Position numbers and translations under genes: made by a program. From positions 310,001 through 374,000 of the forward strand of contig JAMWFC010000005.1 in NCBI GenBank assembly GCA_027475525.1: a stretch of DNA of 64,000 bases, given 5' to 3'. The notes under the pieces were generated by a model that saw only the letters and a list, made by a program, of their open reading frames with translations, was not told the origin of the DNA and did no database searches. Positions 35,571-45,430 of the stretch are shown here, in pieces. This DNA comes from Macrolepiota albuminosa. Its lineage: Eukaryota; Basidiomycota; Agaricomycetes; Agaricales; Agaricaceae. Position 1 is the stretch's first letter, and each line of letters starts with the position of its first letter.

Positions 35571-35581
35571 ACTACGCTACA
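35571..35581 (-). repeat. Terminal 11 bases of the A' LTR, separated by element C
   Basis: actacgctaca completes the LTR start TGTAGCGTAGT seen intact for element A at 21090. It marks the outer edge of the A' insertion. Confidence 0.75.
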
Positions 35582-35929
35582 ATTGCTCAGACTTACAACA
35601 TCCAGATCAACAAGAGCAAGAAGATGAAAATGAGGCTGAAGAACCACAGAATGAGCTCTTAGAGAATTCATTTGAGGTTGAGGAAGCAGACTATGGATAT
35701 GAGGATCCCATGCTGAAGAACCACAGAATGAGCTCTTAGAGAATTCATTTGAGGTTGAGGAAGCAGACTATGGATATGAGGATCCCATGGATCAACAAGA
35801 GGAAGGGGATGTTTATATAGGAGAGGATGAAGAGTGGGAAAGTGAACCAGAGTTTGATGAATTGGGCCCTGAGGATGGAGATGAAGGTGCCAATAGTCTA
35901 GAAGAGATGCTAGGATATGCAGAATTATG
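35582..35929 (+). pseudogene. Truncated acidic ORF (3' end of an older gene)
   Basis: Directly outside A' an open frame gives NCSDLQHPDQQEQEDENEA and continues, after the 77-bp duplication 35635-35788 is discounted, to a very acidic end (LGPEDGDEGANSLEEMLGYAEL, stop at 35927-35929). The 5' part is missing, cut by the A' insertion. Acidic tails of this kind occur at the C-terminus of basidiomycete KDZ-type transposases, but I cannot show homology from this fragment. It could equally be a host protein end. Confidence 0.45.
35635..35788. repeat. 77-bp tandem duplication, in acidic ORF
   Basis: Second copy from 35712. Breaks the acidic frame. Confidence 0.97.
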
Positions 35930-36334
35930 AATAAAAATTGTGTGTCTGACTAAGTCTATGAGAGAGATCAAATGTAATCATCACTGTCTAGTTTGCACTC
36001 ACAGATAGTCAAGGTTTTTTGGCTGTTGATTTTGCTGGAAACAACAAGGTCTTCACATCTCATGCACATGACATCTCAGTCTGGCAACAAGTATATATTG
36101 ATGCCAGCATGCATGCTATATAAGTACATGCCAACTCTCTGGAAAGCCACAGGTATATATAGTTCAACTTGATAGGCACTCCAGTACATAGGAGATATCA
36201 TAATGGTGGCCACAATACATGTCTTGCACCTGAGTAGCACCACCATACCTGTTGCCTACCTGACTGGCAACTCAATATCTGCTCAGCACCTGTGGCAGTA
36301 TGTTCACCTAGCCATCTATAGAGCCATCATTTTT
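35930..36334. other. AT-rich intergenic stretch, nothing recognised
   Basis: A possible poly(A) signal (aataaa) sits just after the acidic ORF at about 35930. No ORF or repeat signature beyond that. Confidence 0.5.
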
Positions 36335-37325
36335 GTAGATGTGATGCAAAAGAGTCTACTGTCACACTGTTCATTGTCAATCAATGCCAGCGAAAAGGTG
36401 CTTGGGAAGATTCATACACACAGAAGGTTTCCATCACACCGAGGCTGCATGCCAAGATTCAAATCATCCTTCATCTGGCCGGAAAAGACAAGACCAACAG
36501 GCAGTTCATTCCAGTGGGTTGTAGTAAAGGAGCTGTCTCCAGTGCAAAACACTTTTGAAGCTTCTTGTGAACGGTAGATGGAGGACTGCTGGCGCTCATG
36601 CATGGCCTTATCCCACGGCACTCATCGAATTTTTCGTCCAAGTACTTGATTGTCAGCCTTCGAACGATTGGGTGGTTTCCCATGCTTTCTCTTGCAAGGT
36701 CCAAAGCAATGTCCGAAACACTCAGAATAAGAAGATTCTTCATCCTTGTGACATGCTTGGGTGATGCTATTAGTTTTGGAACCCAAGTGATATCAACCAA
36801 ACGAAATCTTTAAATGAAATCTATGAGCTCGCTAATGTGAAGATATGACCACATTTTATCGAGATTTCTCTTCAACTTTGGGAATAGATAGCTATCAATC
36901 CAGGATTTGACGGTAGGCAAGGAATTAATCTCCAGAGACTCAAAGAAGCCTGAGTCACTCAGTGCAGCTGCAGCATTCACAAATAATATAAAAGATACAG
37001 CTGTATCTTTCCGTGTGTTGAGTGCTAGCCCTTCCTTCAAGGTTTTGATAATACCCTTCAGAATCTGTTCGAGACCCACACTTGATATATTGATACCTTG
37101 CACTTTATGAAGTTTCAGAAATTGTTGACCTCATGCAGGGAACTTTATCTTCAGGTTTCAAATGTCTTTTTCCCTGCAGTAGGCTTCAACAACAGAGTCA
37201 AATGTTATGTCGTTGTTTGAATTCAAAGCAAGATCTCTGACTTTGTTGATGCAGCGTTGAACACCACACTTAACCAAAAATGGGACAAAAGCATCGAATG
37301 CTGTCAATCAGTCTTTGAAGTCACC
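36335..37325 (-). pseudogene. Deaminase pseudogene with an inverted catalytic segment
   Basis: The minus strand matches the intact deaminase at 43503-45029 over its middle and C-terminal parts (ISSVGLEQILKGIIKTLKEGLALNTRKDT; DITWVPKLIASPKHV). The stretch 36389-36620, which holds the catalytic motif, is in the opposite orientation; beyond it (36388 leftwards) the minus orientation resumes. In the inverted part HAE has become HAK near 36450 and a base is lost in the SKRSC motif. Stops and shifts occur throughout and the N-terminus is missing. It is a dead paralogue. Confidence 0.85.
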
Positions 37326-37454
37326 ATCATCCTTAGAGTTGGGTCACCAAATTGCCATGGTCACCTAGAAAGCCTACCTAGTCCATAGAAGATGCACTTA
37401 ATATGAACAAGCTCAAAGTAAAATATAAGAATAGCTACCACTCATTGGTTCATG

Positions 37455-40400
37455 CTAGCAGACACCAGCAGCATTACCATCTGCTGCTTTAAAATTGAAG
37501 AGAATATTTCGTTCTTGATGCAAGACATAAAACTACACATGAATGAGTTATTTCCAGACAAACCAGACACTTAGAATTGACTAACCCACACTAGAAAAAT
37601 GTGCTCCATCCACACCATTCCCTCTTTCTCACTGCATGAGAAGATGTGCACATAATCTGCAGTATTTTCAAAGAAAGAAAGCTTGTCAGTAGACTTGACA
37701 GCAAACGAGAAGGGCCGAGGAGCCTTGTGTAAACGAGTAATGAAGTATGCGTCGAAATTCGAGAGAGAACACAGAAGGACCTCGTCTCGTCCCTAGAGTT
37801 TCAATCTCGGGTTAGCGTTGACGAAATGATCACATTGGAATAACCAACGTTATCTCGTTTCGAGTGCCATAAGCAATGCTCGCGAAGTTGGAGCCAACGT
37901 TTGTTCCATTTTCCGCGTTTACTTTCCCATTCAACGTAACCGGAATATGTCGGCGAGGCACTCGGCATAGCCTATTATGCGTAGAGCTTTTGTCAGCAGC
38001 ATGGAAACATGTTTGAGTCATGGCACTGACAGAACGACTAAGGGGTATTGCTAATGGAGTCAACTTGATGACAAACGTGTTCATCAACTTGTCCTTATTC
38101 CAAGATGCTTGAACGTCGGACAAAAGCTCGAAACTCCTTATGGGACGTTCTGTCAAAACACGAGTAATTGTCAGTGGACGCTCCATTGCCAAAAAAAAGC
38201 CGCGGCTCACCCATGCCAAAGTCTTGGGCGACTTCCCACACCATCCAATCGCCACTACCTACCCATCCTTTGAGGGATCCCTGGGCTTCGATCATTTCAA
38301 TGACGTCACCGGCATTGGTTGAAGGTCCGATTTCAACCATGTTAAAGCGCTGCATGTCACCGATGAATACTCGTGGCTCAACCGACGAGGTCTCTCCATT
38401 TCCGATGAAGATCGCGCTGATCTTGACTCTGGGTTTTTCATGACTCTCCGAGGTTCCTCGCCTGACCTCCTCGGTAATAATGGTCTGAACGAGTTCTCTT
38501 CTTGTGTACGTGATGAGAATGACCGTGGACTCGTGCTCGTGCCGTCTTCTCTTCGAGTGAAGCTGCGCGCAAGTTTTCGCCCGGCGTCAATAGGTAGAGG
38601 CACTGTGTGTAGGTGATGTTCTTCGGACTTTCTGCTTTCATAACGATGGAATGAGCGTGACGGTCGCAACGTTGGACGATCAATTGGTGGTGCGATCGTT
38701 GACGATGCAAGCACAGGATATGCAGGCTCTTTCATACCATGGCCGGCACTTCTTGGCCGGCTTGCCTCTCTGCGACTTGATCTGGAAGATTGTGTTGTAT
38801 ATGACGGTGGATCTCTCATTTCCATGGTGTGAAGTCTTCTTGTAAGGTCTTCGGGTGAGAAAGGCTGCATTTCTGAGGTAGGGACTGTCTTGGGAGGCGC
38901 ACGACGTAGGGACCTCGACGCGTGTAAAGCTGCTTCCCGAGAACTTGACATTTGAGCTCTTGTTGAAGGCTCCCCCGCCCCAGGAGGATGGGTTGACGTC
39001 ACTTCAAGCGGAGCAGACGATAAGAGAGCTCGAGCTGCAGCGCGCGCGGCCCTCCTTTGTTCTCTTTCCTCCTGGACTTGCTGCCGGATCGTGTTCTGAG
39101 CTTTTAGAGCATTGGGAATACATCGCGCAAGCGGGACATCATCATCAGATGATGGGAGTGGAGCTTCTTTCGGTGCGGGTTCACCATAGTCATCAGTCGA
39201 GTCCTCGTCAGAGGCAGACGCCTCGGACTCCGAAGGAGTCGAAAAACTGGAATGGTTGATGCGCCTACGTTTGTCGTCCTCGTCCTCGTCGTCCCCACGT
39301 CCTCCGAATCGAGTGACGCCACTCTCATGAGCCCGCCTATTCCCGTCATTTCCACTCGCTTGTCTTACGTTCGATCCGCTCGAGTGTTCCCACCTTCCAC
39401 TCGATTGCCCATGTACATTTTCCCTTCCAGATCCGTCAACGAGCTCTCCAGCATCGTCAGCATCGTCAACCGGCATTTGAACCTGTTCCGGAGGAGACCT
39501 GTCTCGGAAGTCGGTGGATGCAGACTGTCGAATAGTCCCTGCAGATGTTCCAGGTCCATAGTTCATGTCCGATTTACTGAATAGTTCTGAGTATATGGCG
39601 CTAGCAGAGAGGTCACCGCTAGTGGAATCCAAGAGGTCGTCGGAGGACCAATAGGAGCTGATGATACTGTGGGAGTCGAAGTGAGAGTCTGGGAAAATGA
39701 AGCCGTCAGGTGAAGGTCTGAGAATATCGCTGTCTTCAGCAGATGAAACACTGTCGTTAGGGTTGTTGAAACTTGTCCACTGGTATTCCGGTGAACTGAT
39801 CGAAGAAGAAGATGTCGTAGACGTGGAACAGGACAGATACAACTCGAATGATGTGATGTAATCATCATCGTCTAGCGAATCTGAGGAATCCAGAGAAACT
39901 TCTGAATCAGCGCCGCAGGATGGCTCGTCTTGTCCAGCGAGGGATGTCTCAGGTTCCTTATTCACGAAGGTGGAAGGATCCTCGTCTCCGCAAGTCAGCG
40001 TGTTCTCATCCGAGTTGTATTTGGAAGGTTCCTGCGAGTCAACATCTGATGCACTATGGGTGGGCGTAATGTGCGACGAGTTCTGGACTAAGGCCTCTTG
40101 TGAGGTAGATGATTCCTCAGAGGATCGGCTGGCGTCGAGTTGATCCCATGGCTCAAAGGGCAGCCTTGCACCAACCCTACCTTTTCGAACCTGGACAAAT
40201 AAAGTTAGAACGACATAAACCCTGTATTACAATACACATGGCACACGCGCCTTTTTTGAAAGAACGACGTTCATACGGGCGAGAGTATCGAGGGAGGGTA
40301 ATGAAGGTCGAGGGGCAAACGCTGGTTTCGAGTACGCTGGACGCGCGCGTCCAGATAGCGTCCTGGATACACCAGGCGAGAACTGTCGACTAGTGGGGGG

Positions 40401-41161
40401 AGGAGATGAAAGGAAACTTGGTTTGGTATCGGAGGTATGGGGAGTCAAAGGGGATCGCGGTGTCTGTGGTGGAGATTGTGATTCAAGGGGTGTGATAGCT
40501 GTAGGTGAAGGTGAAGGAGTAGGTGAAGGAGTGACGAAGGCTGGTACCGTTGAGAGATTTGCAAAAGGGTCGTCATCGAGTAGGAAACCTGGTGGAGGGG
40601 AATCTAGAGCAGACGGTACTGGTGTAATATTCAGAGGCCAAGCGCTACTGGACACGGTTTGGTCATATGACTGGCTCGCCATGGACTGAGAACGGGCTCT
40701 CCCGGGATAGGCGCTGAACACGTCCGTAGTTGGTGATGGTGGTGCTGTAAGGAACGAAGGAATAAAGATAGACTGCAAGGAACGTCGTTTCTTCGCCATC
40801 CTGGCTCGACGGCGACGAGAGGATTTCTTAACAAAAGCGTGGTTTCCGCTTGGCGAAGCTATGTATATGGAGCTGCCCGGGGTATCGGTGACCAAATATC
40901 CTGGGAAACGGGTCTATGAGGGTATCAACAGTCAATCTAACGCGTCGAATGTTGACAGAGATGCGAGAGCACTCGTCGCGTGCTTACCAGGAGAAACGCT
41001 GAATCCTCGGCCGGTGCAGGAAGCTGATCGCGCGGTGGATCTTTGACGAGAACGCGAGGGTGATGCCGCAAGCTCTCCCGCGATTTCTCGTCTGTTTGGA
41101 TATTATAGACGTCCAGAACAGAAGCAACATTCTGCAATGCCTTTGAAGAACGGTCTGCCAT
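37455..41161 (-). CDS. Host RA-PH domain protein, seven exons
   Basis: Exons on the minus strand: 41161-40988 (start MADRSSKALQNVASVL), 40913-40245, 40190-38211, 38149-38031, 37971-37849, 37792-37586, 37532-37455 (ends KAADGNAAGVC). Introns are 53-74 bp. The first ~780 residues are Ser/Pro/Asp-rich and probably disordered. A Ras-association domain spans about 38545-38040 (STVILITYTRREL; DWMVWEVAQDFGM; FELLSDVQASW). A PH domain follows (GYVEWESKRGKWNKRWLQL... to the invariant-type Trp in EGMVWMEHIFLVW). RA-PH proteins bind Ras-like GTPases and phosphoinositides and act in polarity and signalling at the membrane. The frame of exon 3 changes near 38540; this needs an indel in the assembly, a real frameshift, or an intron I could not find. 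Confidence 0.75.
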
Positions 41162-42677
41162 ATGGGGTTCAGCAAAAAACCGGGGTGCTTCCTAGTGATC
41201 GAATGGTGATAAGAATATCCGGAGGTCGTGCCGCACGACTCCGCAAGAGTGCGTGTCGTTGCTGTGGGCGTCGAGCAGGACAGTGGTCGATGAAGAGAAA
41301 AGGCGACTTGAGGCTTCAGTGGACGCGCTAAGTAAGTAATAAATATTTGTGCCATGCGGTCCTGTATATCTCATTTGATGGTCGCCTGCTGTTCTTAGCG
41401 ACATCAGCTTTGCCCTCAGGATGAGGCATTGCTTCATGCCTTCATCACATACATACTAGACAGGCTATGCGCTAAATCGACAGCCGCCCACTGTCACCAG
41501 CGAGCCCGCTGTGTTCTATGCCATTACGGATGGTAGACTTCCGCACTGACCCACGGTAGAATTTCCGTTTCTGACCCACTCCGCCAAGGAACAATGCAAG
41601 GAACTCCTATTGGCGGCATCTATGTATGTGCAGGATTTGCACCCTCAAACCTCGTTCCGCAAATATTTGCCGGCTTTATCAAATGCGTTTGTTTGGAGAA
41701 ATAGGGGCTTCAAGTTCCTATTATCAAGAGGCCTACAACAAGGATTACACAGACGGTACTGATGTACGTGGTAGTAGCAGTAGTGGCAATGTCGTACAAT
41801 CACCAGCTTACCCGGGTCCGCATACCTGGATTGTGCCTATTGTCAAGTCATATTCTACTTGTGTCTTGGCAGCTTGGCGAGTGACGATCACCTAATTCCT
41901 CAGCCATTGGTGTCGGCCGTAGGAATTTTTTTGAATAATTTCGGGCGCAGGTGACATTTCTTTCCTGCTGAACTCAAGGAACCTTGGGCTTCGAAACTGC
42001 CCAGGCAGAAAGGTTATATGTGCGGTAAGGATATATAATACGTACTACATCCAGGAGCTGGGGCTTCATATCTTAGTCTTTACAAATACACTGACATGAG
42101 CGAACTTTGCCGTCCTTTACGAGAGCGTCAGAATTGGCTCTTGCTTTCATGTGCCCTCAACCCACACCTGCAATCTTGACCGGATTGATTGCCGCGCACA
42201 TTTCATTCTATCCGCTTCCTACCCTTTATGCCGACTGGATGTTGTATCCACGGTTTCCAATGCACGAAGGACGTAGCCCCAAGCGTTAGTTGTCATAAAG
42301 CACAAAAAATCATTTTCTTTTTACGGTAATATGTATATCGCCTTTTGTGTGTTCAACAAAAATAGCAAAAGTTAGGTTTCCAGGAACGGTTGTTAACGGA
42401 CTGCAGAACATGCATAATCAGGAATACGGTCCCAGATCAAGTGCCCGTTATAAATGCGCACCATACCATAACAGTCGTGTGCACATAATGTAACTGAGCG
42501 GAACCTTTTTCACGTATGGATGCCGCCGGGATGATATGACACATGTTCATATGGTATCGCCATGGAAAAAAGTGACAGATTGTTGATACCTAGTTCCGGA
42601 TTCCTGATTTTATTAGGTTGAGCTGGCCTTTGTCCAGCTCGCATAGGCTTCATTGAGACATTCCGCAGTATCCCAAA
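41162..42677. other. Intergenic region, no convincing gene
   Basis: Upstream of the RA-PH gene, so it should hold its promoter. Small ORFs (for example 41626-41895 and 42107-42289) show no recognisable features. Confidence 0.5.
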
Positions 42678-42821
42678 GACAATAATCCTTTCAGTCTGGA
42701 TGCAGAACAACAGGACAATAATCCTTTCAGTCTGGATGTGGTACAACAGGACAACAATCCTTTCAGTCTGAATACAAAACAACAGAACAACAATCCTTTC
42801 AGTCTGAATGCGGAACAACGG
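42678..42821 (+). repeat. Minisatellite, four 36-bp units
   Basis: Four units at 42678, 42714, 42750 and 42786. Read on the plus strand each gives a variant of DNNPFSLDAEQQ, followed by DNASHLAGTAPQ and a stop. Unit differences are substitutions only, with no length change, and the DNNPFSL core is unchanged apart from Asp/Asn. A TGA lies just upstream, so an exon or a dead gene end is possible. Confidence 0.8.
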
Positions 42822-42859
42822 GACAATGCAAGCCATTTGGCAGGAACTGCGCCACAATA

Positions 42860-43435
42860 GAATCAGCTCGTTTCAAGTTACTTATGAGATGGATGTCGAC
42901 ATATCTGAACGGCCAGACGAGAACCTGGATTATTCAGTTGATTGCTAACACCACTTGATGGTCGCAAGAAGGACGATAGGATGCTTGTGGGTTTACCGTC
43001 GGATACCGTCGGAGTTAGTGTGTCCCGTCAAAGCCGTTGTTTTTAGAGGATCTTGCAGAACAATGGTTCCCATGACAGTACTATTGAAGGGAAGAACCGA
43101 TGTGTTAGGTCGGCGTCGGCTACTATGTCTGGTCAAAAATCGCAATGTATGTCGTATTGGCTACAAATGTATACACCGATGTAGCCAGCCAGAGTCATGC
43201 TGAACAGACTGTTACCATGCTGCTTGAAGTTCATTACGGGTAGATGAAATGAGTAATTTTCGTCGAGGAGTGACTCAGTATGTACAACAGAAGTAACTCC
43301 GTCGAACCCCATATGATGTTGTGGGGCGACATATTGCTAGGGTACAACCAAAAAGTGGCGTGCAATTGTATGCCACCAGACGACAGTGTGGCGACGGAGA
43401 ATTAGATCTTGAAACCTTGTAAAGCGACGAATGCG
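42860..43435. other. Upstream region of the deaminase gene
   Basis: No ORF that I can support. Leads into a TATA box at 43436. Confidence 0.5.
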
Positions 43436-43443
43436 TATAAATA
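43436..43443 (+). promoter_or_regulatory. TATA box of the deaminase gene
   Basis: tataaata lies 60 bp upstream of the ATG at 43503, which itself sits in a good start context (accATGc). A transcript start about 30 bp downstream of the box would leave a short leader. Confidence 0.6.
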
Positions 43444-43502
43444 CATCGACCCACTGTTAATGCTCGTACCCAATTAACGTGAACATCTTCATTGTACCTA
43501 CC

Positions 43503-45029
43503 ATGCCTCCTGCAGCAAAGGACATATTGAAACGACAAAAGGAACTCTCCGGCTACATGCGGGTTTTAGCGGCCCTCAATTTCGAGAGTCCGTCAAGCAA
43601 AATCAGCCATACCACGGGTCGCAGCAAGGAGTTCAGGGAGGACTTGCATCACCTCGAAACCATCGCTGCATGTCTGGTGACCGGAAAGAAGGGGGACGTG
43701 GTGGCGTCAGCGTTTTCGAGAAAACAGGATGGTCAATCGCTTACTATCTTTCTTGCCCGAAACGATTCCGCTAGCAGGAAGGACGAAGCAGATGCGGAGG
43801 AATTCTTGAGAATGCTGAAGAAAGATGGTCAACAGCAGCTCGATGCTTTTGTCCCATTTTTGGTTAAGCGCGGAAAGGACAGTGTTCAGCGCCGCGTCGA
43901 CAAAGTCAGAGACCTCACTGGGATATCAGATGGCAAGATAACCTTCGACTCTGCTATTGAAACCTACTGCAGGGAAAAAGGCATTTTTGACCTTAAGTCA
44001 GAATTCCCTGTACGAGGTCAACAGTTTCTGAACCTTCGTAAAGTGAAAGAAATCAATATATCAAGTGCGGAGCTCCAACAGATTCTGAAGGGTATCATCG
44101 AAATGTTGAAGAACGGGCTAGCACTCGACACACGGAAAGATACAGTTGTATCTTTTATATTATTTGCGAATGCTGCAGCTGCACTGAGTGACTCATCCTT
44201 CTTTGCGTCTCTGAAGACTAATTCCCTGCCTACCGTCAAATCCTGGATTGGTAGCTATCTATTCCCAAAGTTCAAGAGAAATCTCGATAAAATGCGGTCA
44301 TATCTTCGCATTCCCGAGCTCATAGATTTCATTCGAGGATTTCGTTCGGTTGATATCACTTGGGTTCCGAAACTAATAGCATCACCCAAGCATGTCGCGA
44401 GGATGAAGGATATTGTTATTCCGAGTGTTTCGGAGATTGCTTTGGAACTTGCAAGAGAAAACATGGGAAACCACCCAATCGTTCAAAGTCTGACAATCAA
44501 GGACTTGGACGAAAAGTTCAGTAAGCAGCAAAAGGGTCTTTGGCAAAAAGGTCTTTGGGAAGGTTCATACACACGGGAGGTTTCCATCACGCCGAGGCTA
44601 CACGCCGAGATTCAAATCGTCCTTCATCTGGCCGGAAAAGACGAGACCAACAGGCAGTTTATTCCGGTGGGTTGCAGCAAAAGGAGCTGTCTCCAGTGCG
44701 ATTTACTTATGGAGCGTCTCGCGGACGGTAGATGGAGGACTGCTGGCGCTCATGCCTGGCCTTATCACACGGCGGCATTGATTGACAATGAACAGTGTGA
44801 CGATAGAGTCTTTCGCATTATCAAAGGTTATGCAATCGACGAAGTACAACAGCTCCTTCGTATAAAGCCTGCACGTCCGACTCATGCCTACAAGAACTCT
44901 GAAGAATATGTCACGGCTTCCAGTGGCTCGGAAGATGAGTTGAAACCTGTTGTCGGCAAAGAATCACTCAAACTGCAGGGTATTGTTAAGGATAGGGACT
45001 CGAAAGTTGACCGTAGAGGACGAAAATAG
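43503..45029 (+). CDS. OTT_1508-like nucleic acid/nucleotide deaminase family protein
   Basis: Intronless ORF of 508 residues, start MPPAAKDILKRQKELSG. The N-terminal 360 residues are helical and unassigned. The deaminase-fold signature lies near the C-terminus: HAE (RLHAEIQIVL, 44601-44609) and GCSKRSCLQC (about 44670-44699), which supply the zinc ligands and the catalytic Glu. This HAE...CSK.SC..C pattern fits the fungal OTT_1508-like deaminases (Pfam OTT_1508_deam), whose substrates are mostly unknown. It has a TATA box, a good start context and no frame breaks, unlike the paralogue at 36335-37325. It may be a functional host gene or part of a duplicating gene family. Confidence 0.85.
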   Translation: MPPAAKDILKRQKELSGYMRVLAALNFESPSSKISHTTGRSKEFREDLHHLETIAACLVTGKKGDVVASAFSRKQDGQSLTIFLARNDSASRKDEADAEEFLRMLKKDGQQQLDAFVPFLVKRGKDSVQRRVDKVRDLTGISDGKITFDSAIETYCREKGIFDLKSEFPVRGQQFLNLRKVKEINISSAELQQILKGIIEMLKNGLALDTRKDTVVSFILFANAAAALSDSSFFASLKTNSLPTVKSWIGSYLFPKFKRNLDKMRSYLRIPELIDFIRGFRSVDITWVPKLIASPKHVARMKDIVIPSVSEIALELARENMGNHPIVQSLTIKDLDEKFSKQQKGLWQKGLWEGSYTREVSITPRLHAEIQIVLHLAGKDETNRQFIPVGCSKRSCLQCDLLMERLADGRWRTAGAHAWPYHTAALIDNEQCDDRVFRIIKGYAIDEVQQLLRIKPARPTHAYKNSEEYVTASSGSEDELKPVVGKESLKLQGIVKDRDSKVDRRGRK

Positions 45030-45430
45030 AGAGCCGTGGACACGGGAACGCTGACCGATAGAAAACGAACGCGACGAAAAGACTGGAATTTAGCCGACGA
45101 CAGTACGATGTAGTTTACGTAATTACGTAATGTAAACTATGCACCTCTTGCCGCACCAACCTTTGACAGGTATGGGTTCTCTCAAATGAATTGTTCCTCC
45201 TGAAACCGTATAATGATCAGTTTGTTTGTCATTTAATATCCGCTACAACAGAATAAATTGAGCAGTTCATCCCCACCTTCCGTTCTGCAAATGACTGCAA
45301 GCTCGATCTTGAGTAGGTTCATCCTTGTATTCAGACCGCGACCAAAAGGGGTTGTGGCATCGGCGAATAGGGGACCCGCCGATGACACGACGTGAGGATA
45401 TCTTGACTGATGAAATGTGTGACAAGATTG
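45030..45430. other. 3' flank of the deaminase gene, nothing recognised
   Basis: A palindromic tttacgtaattacgtaatgtaaa motif lies near 45112-45134. No ORF. Confidence 0.5.

Noticed and set aside
41626..42289. Small ORFs between the RA-PH gene and the minisatellite
   Set aside because: Short, low-quality frames with no splice pattern or motif.
42678..42821. CRISPR-like array
   Set aside because: Units abut without spacers and encode a peptide repeat; eukaryotic context.
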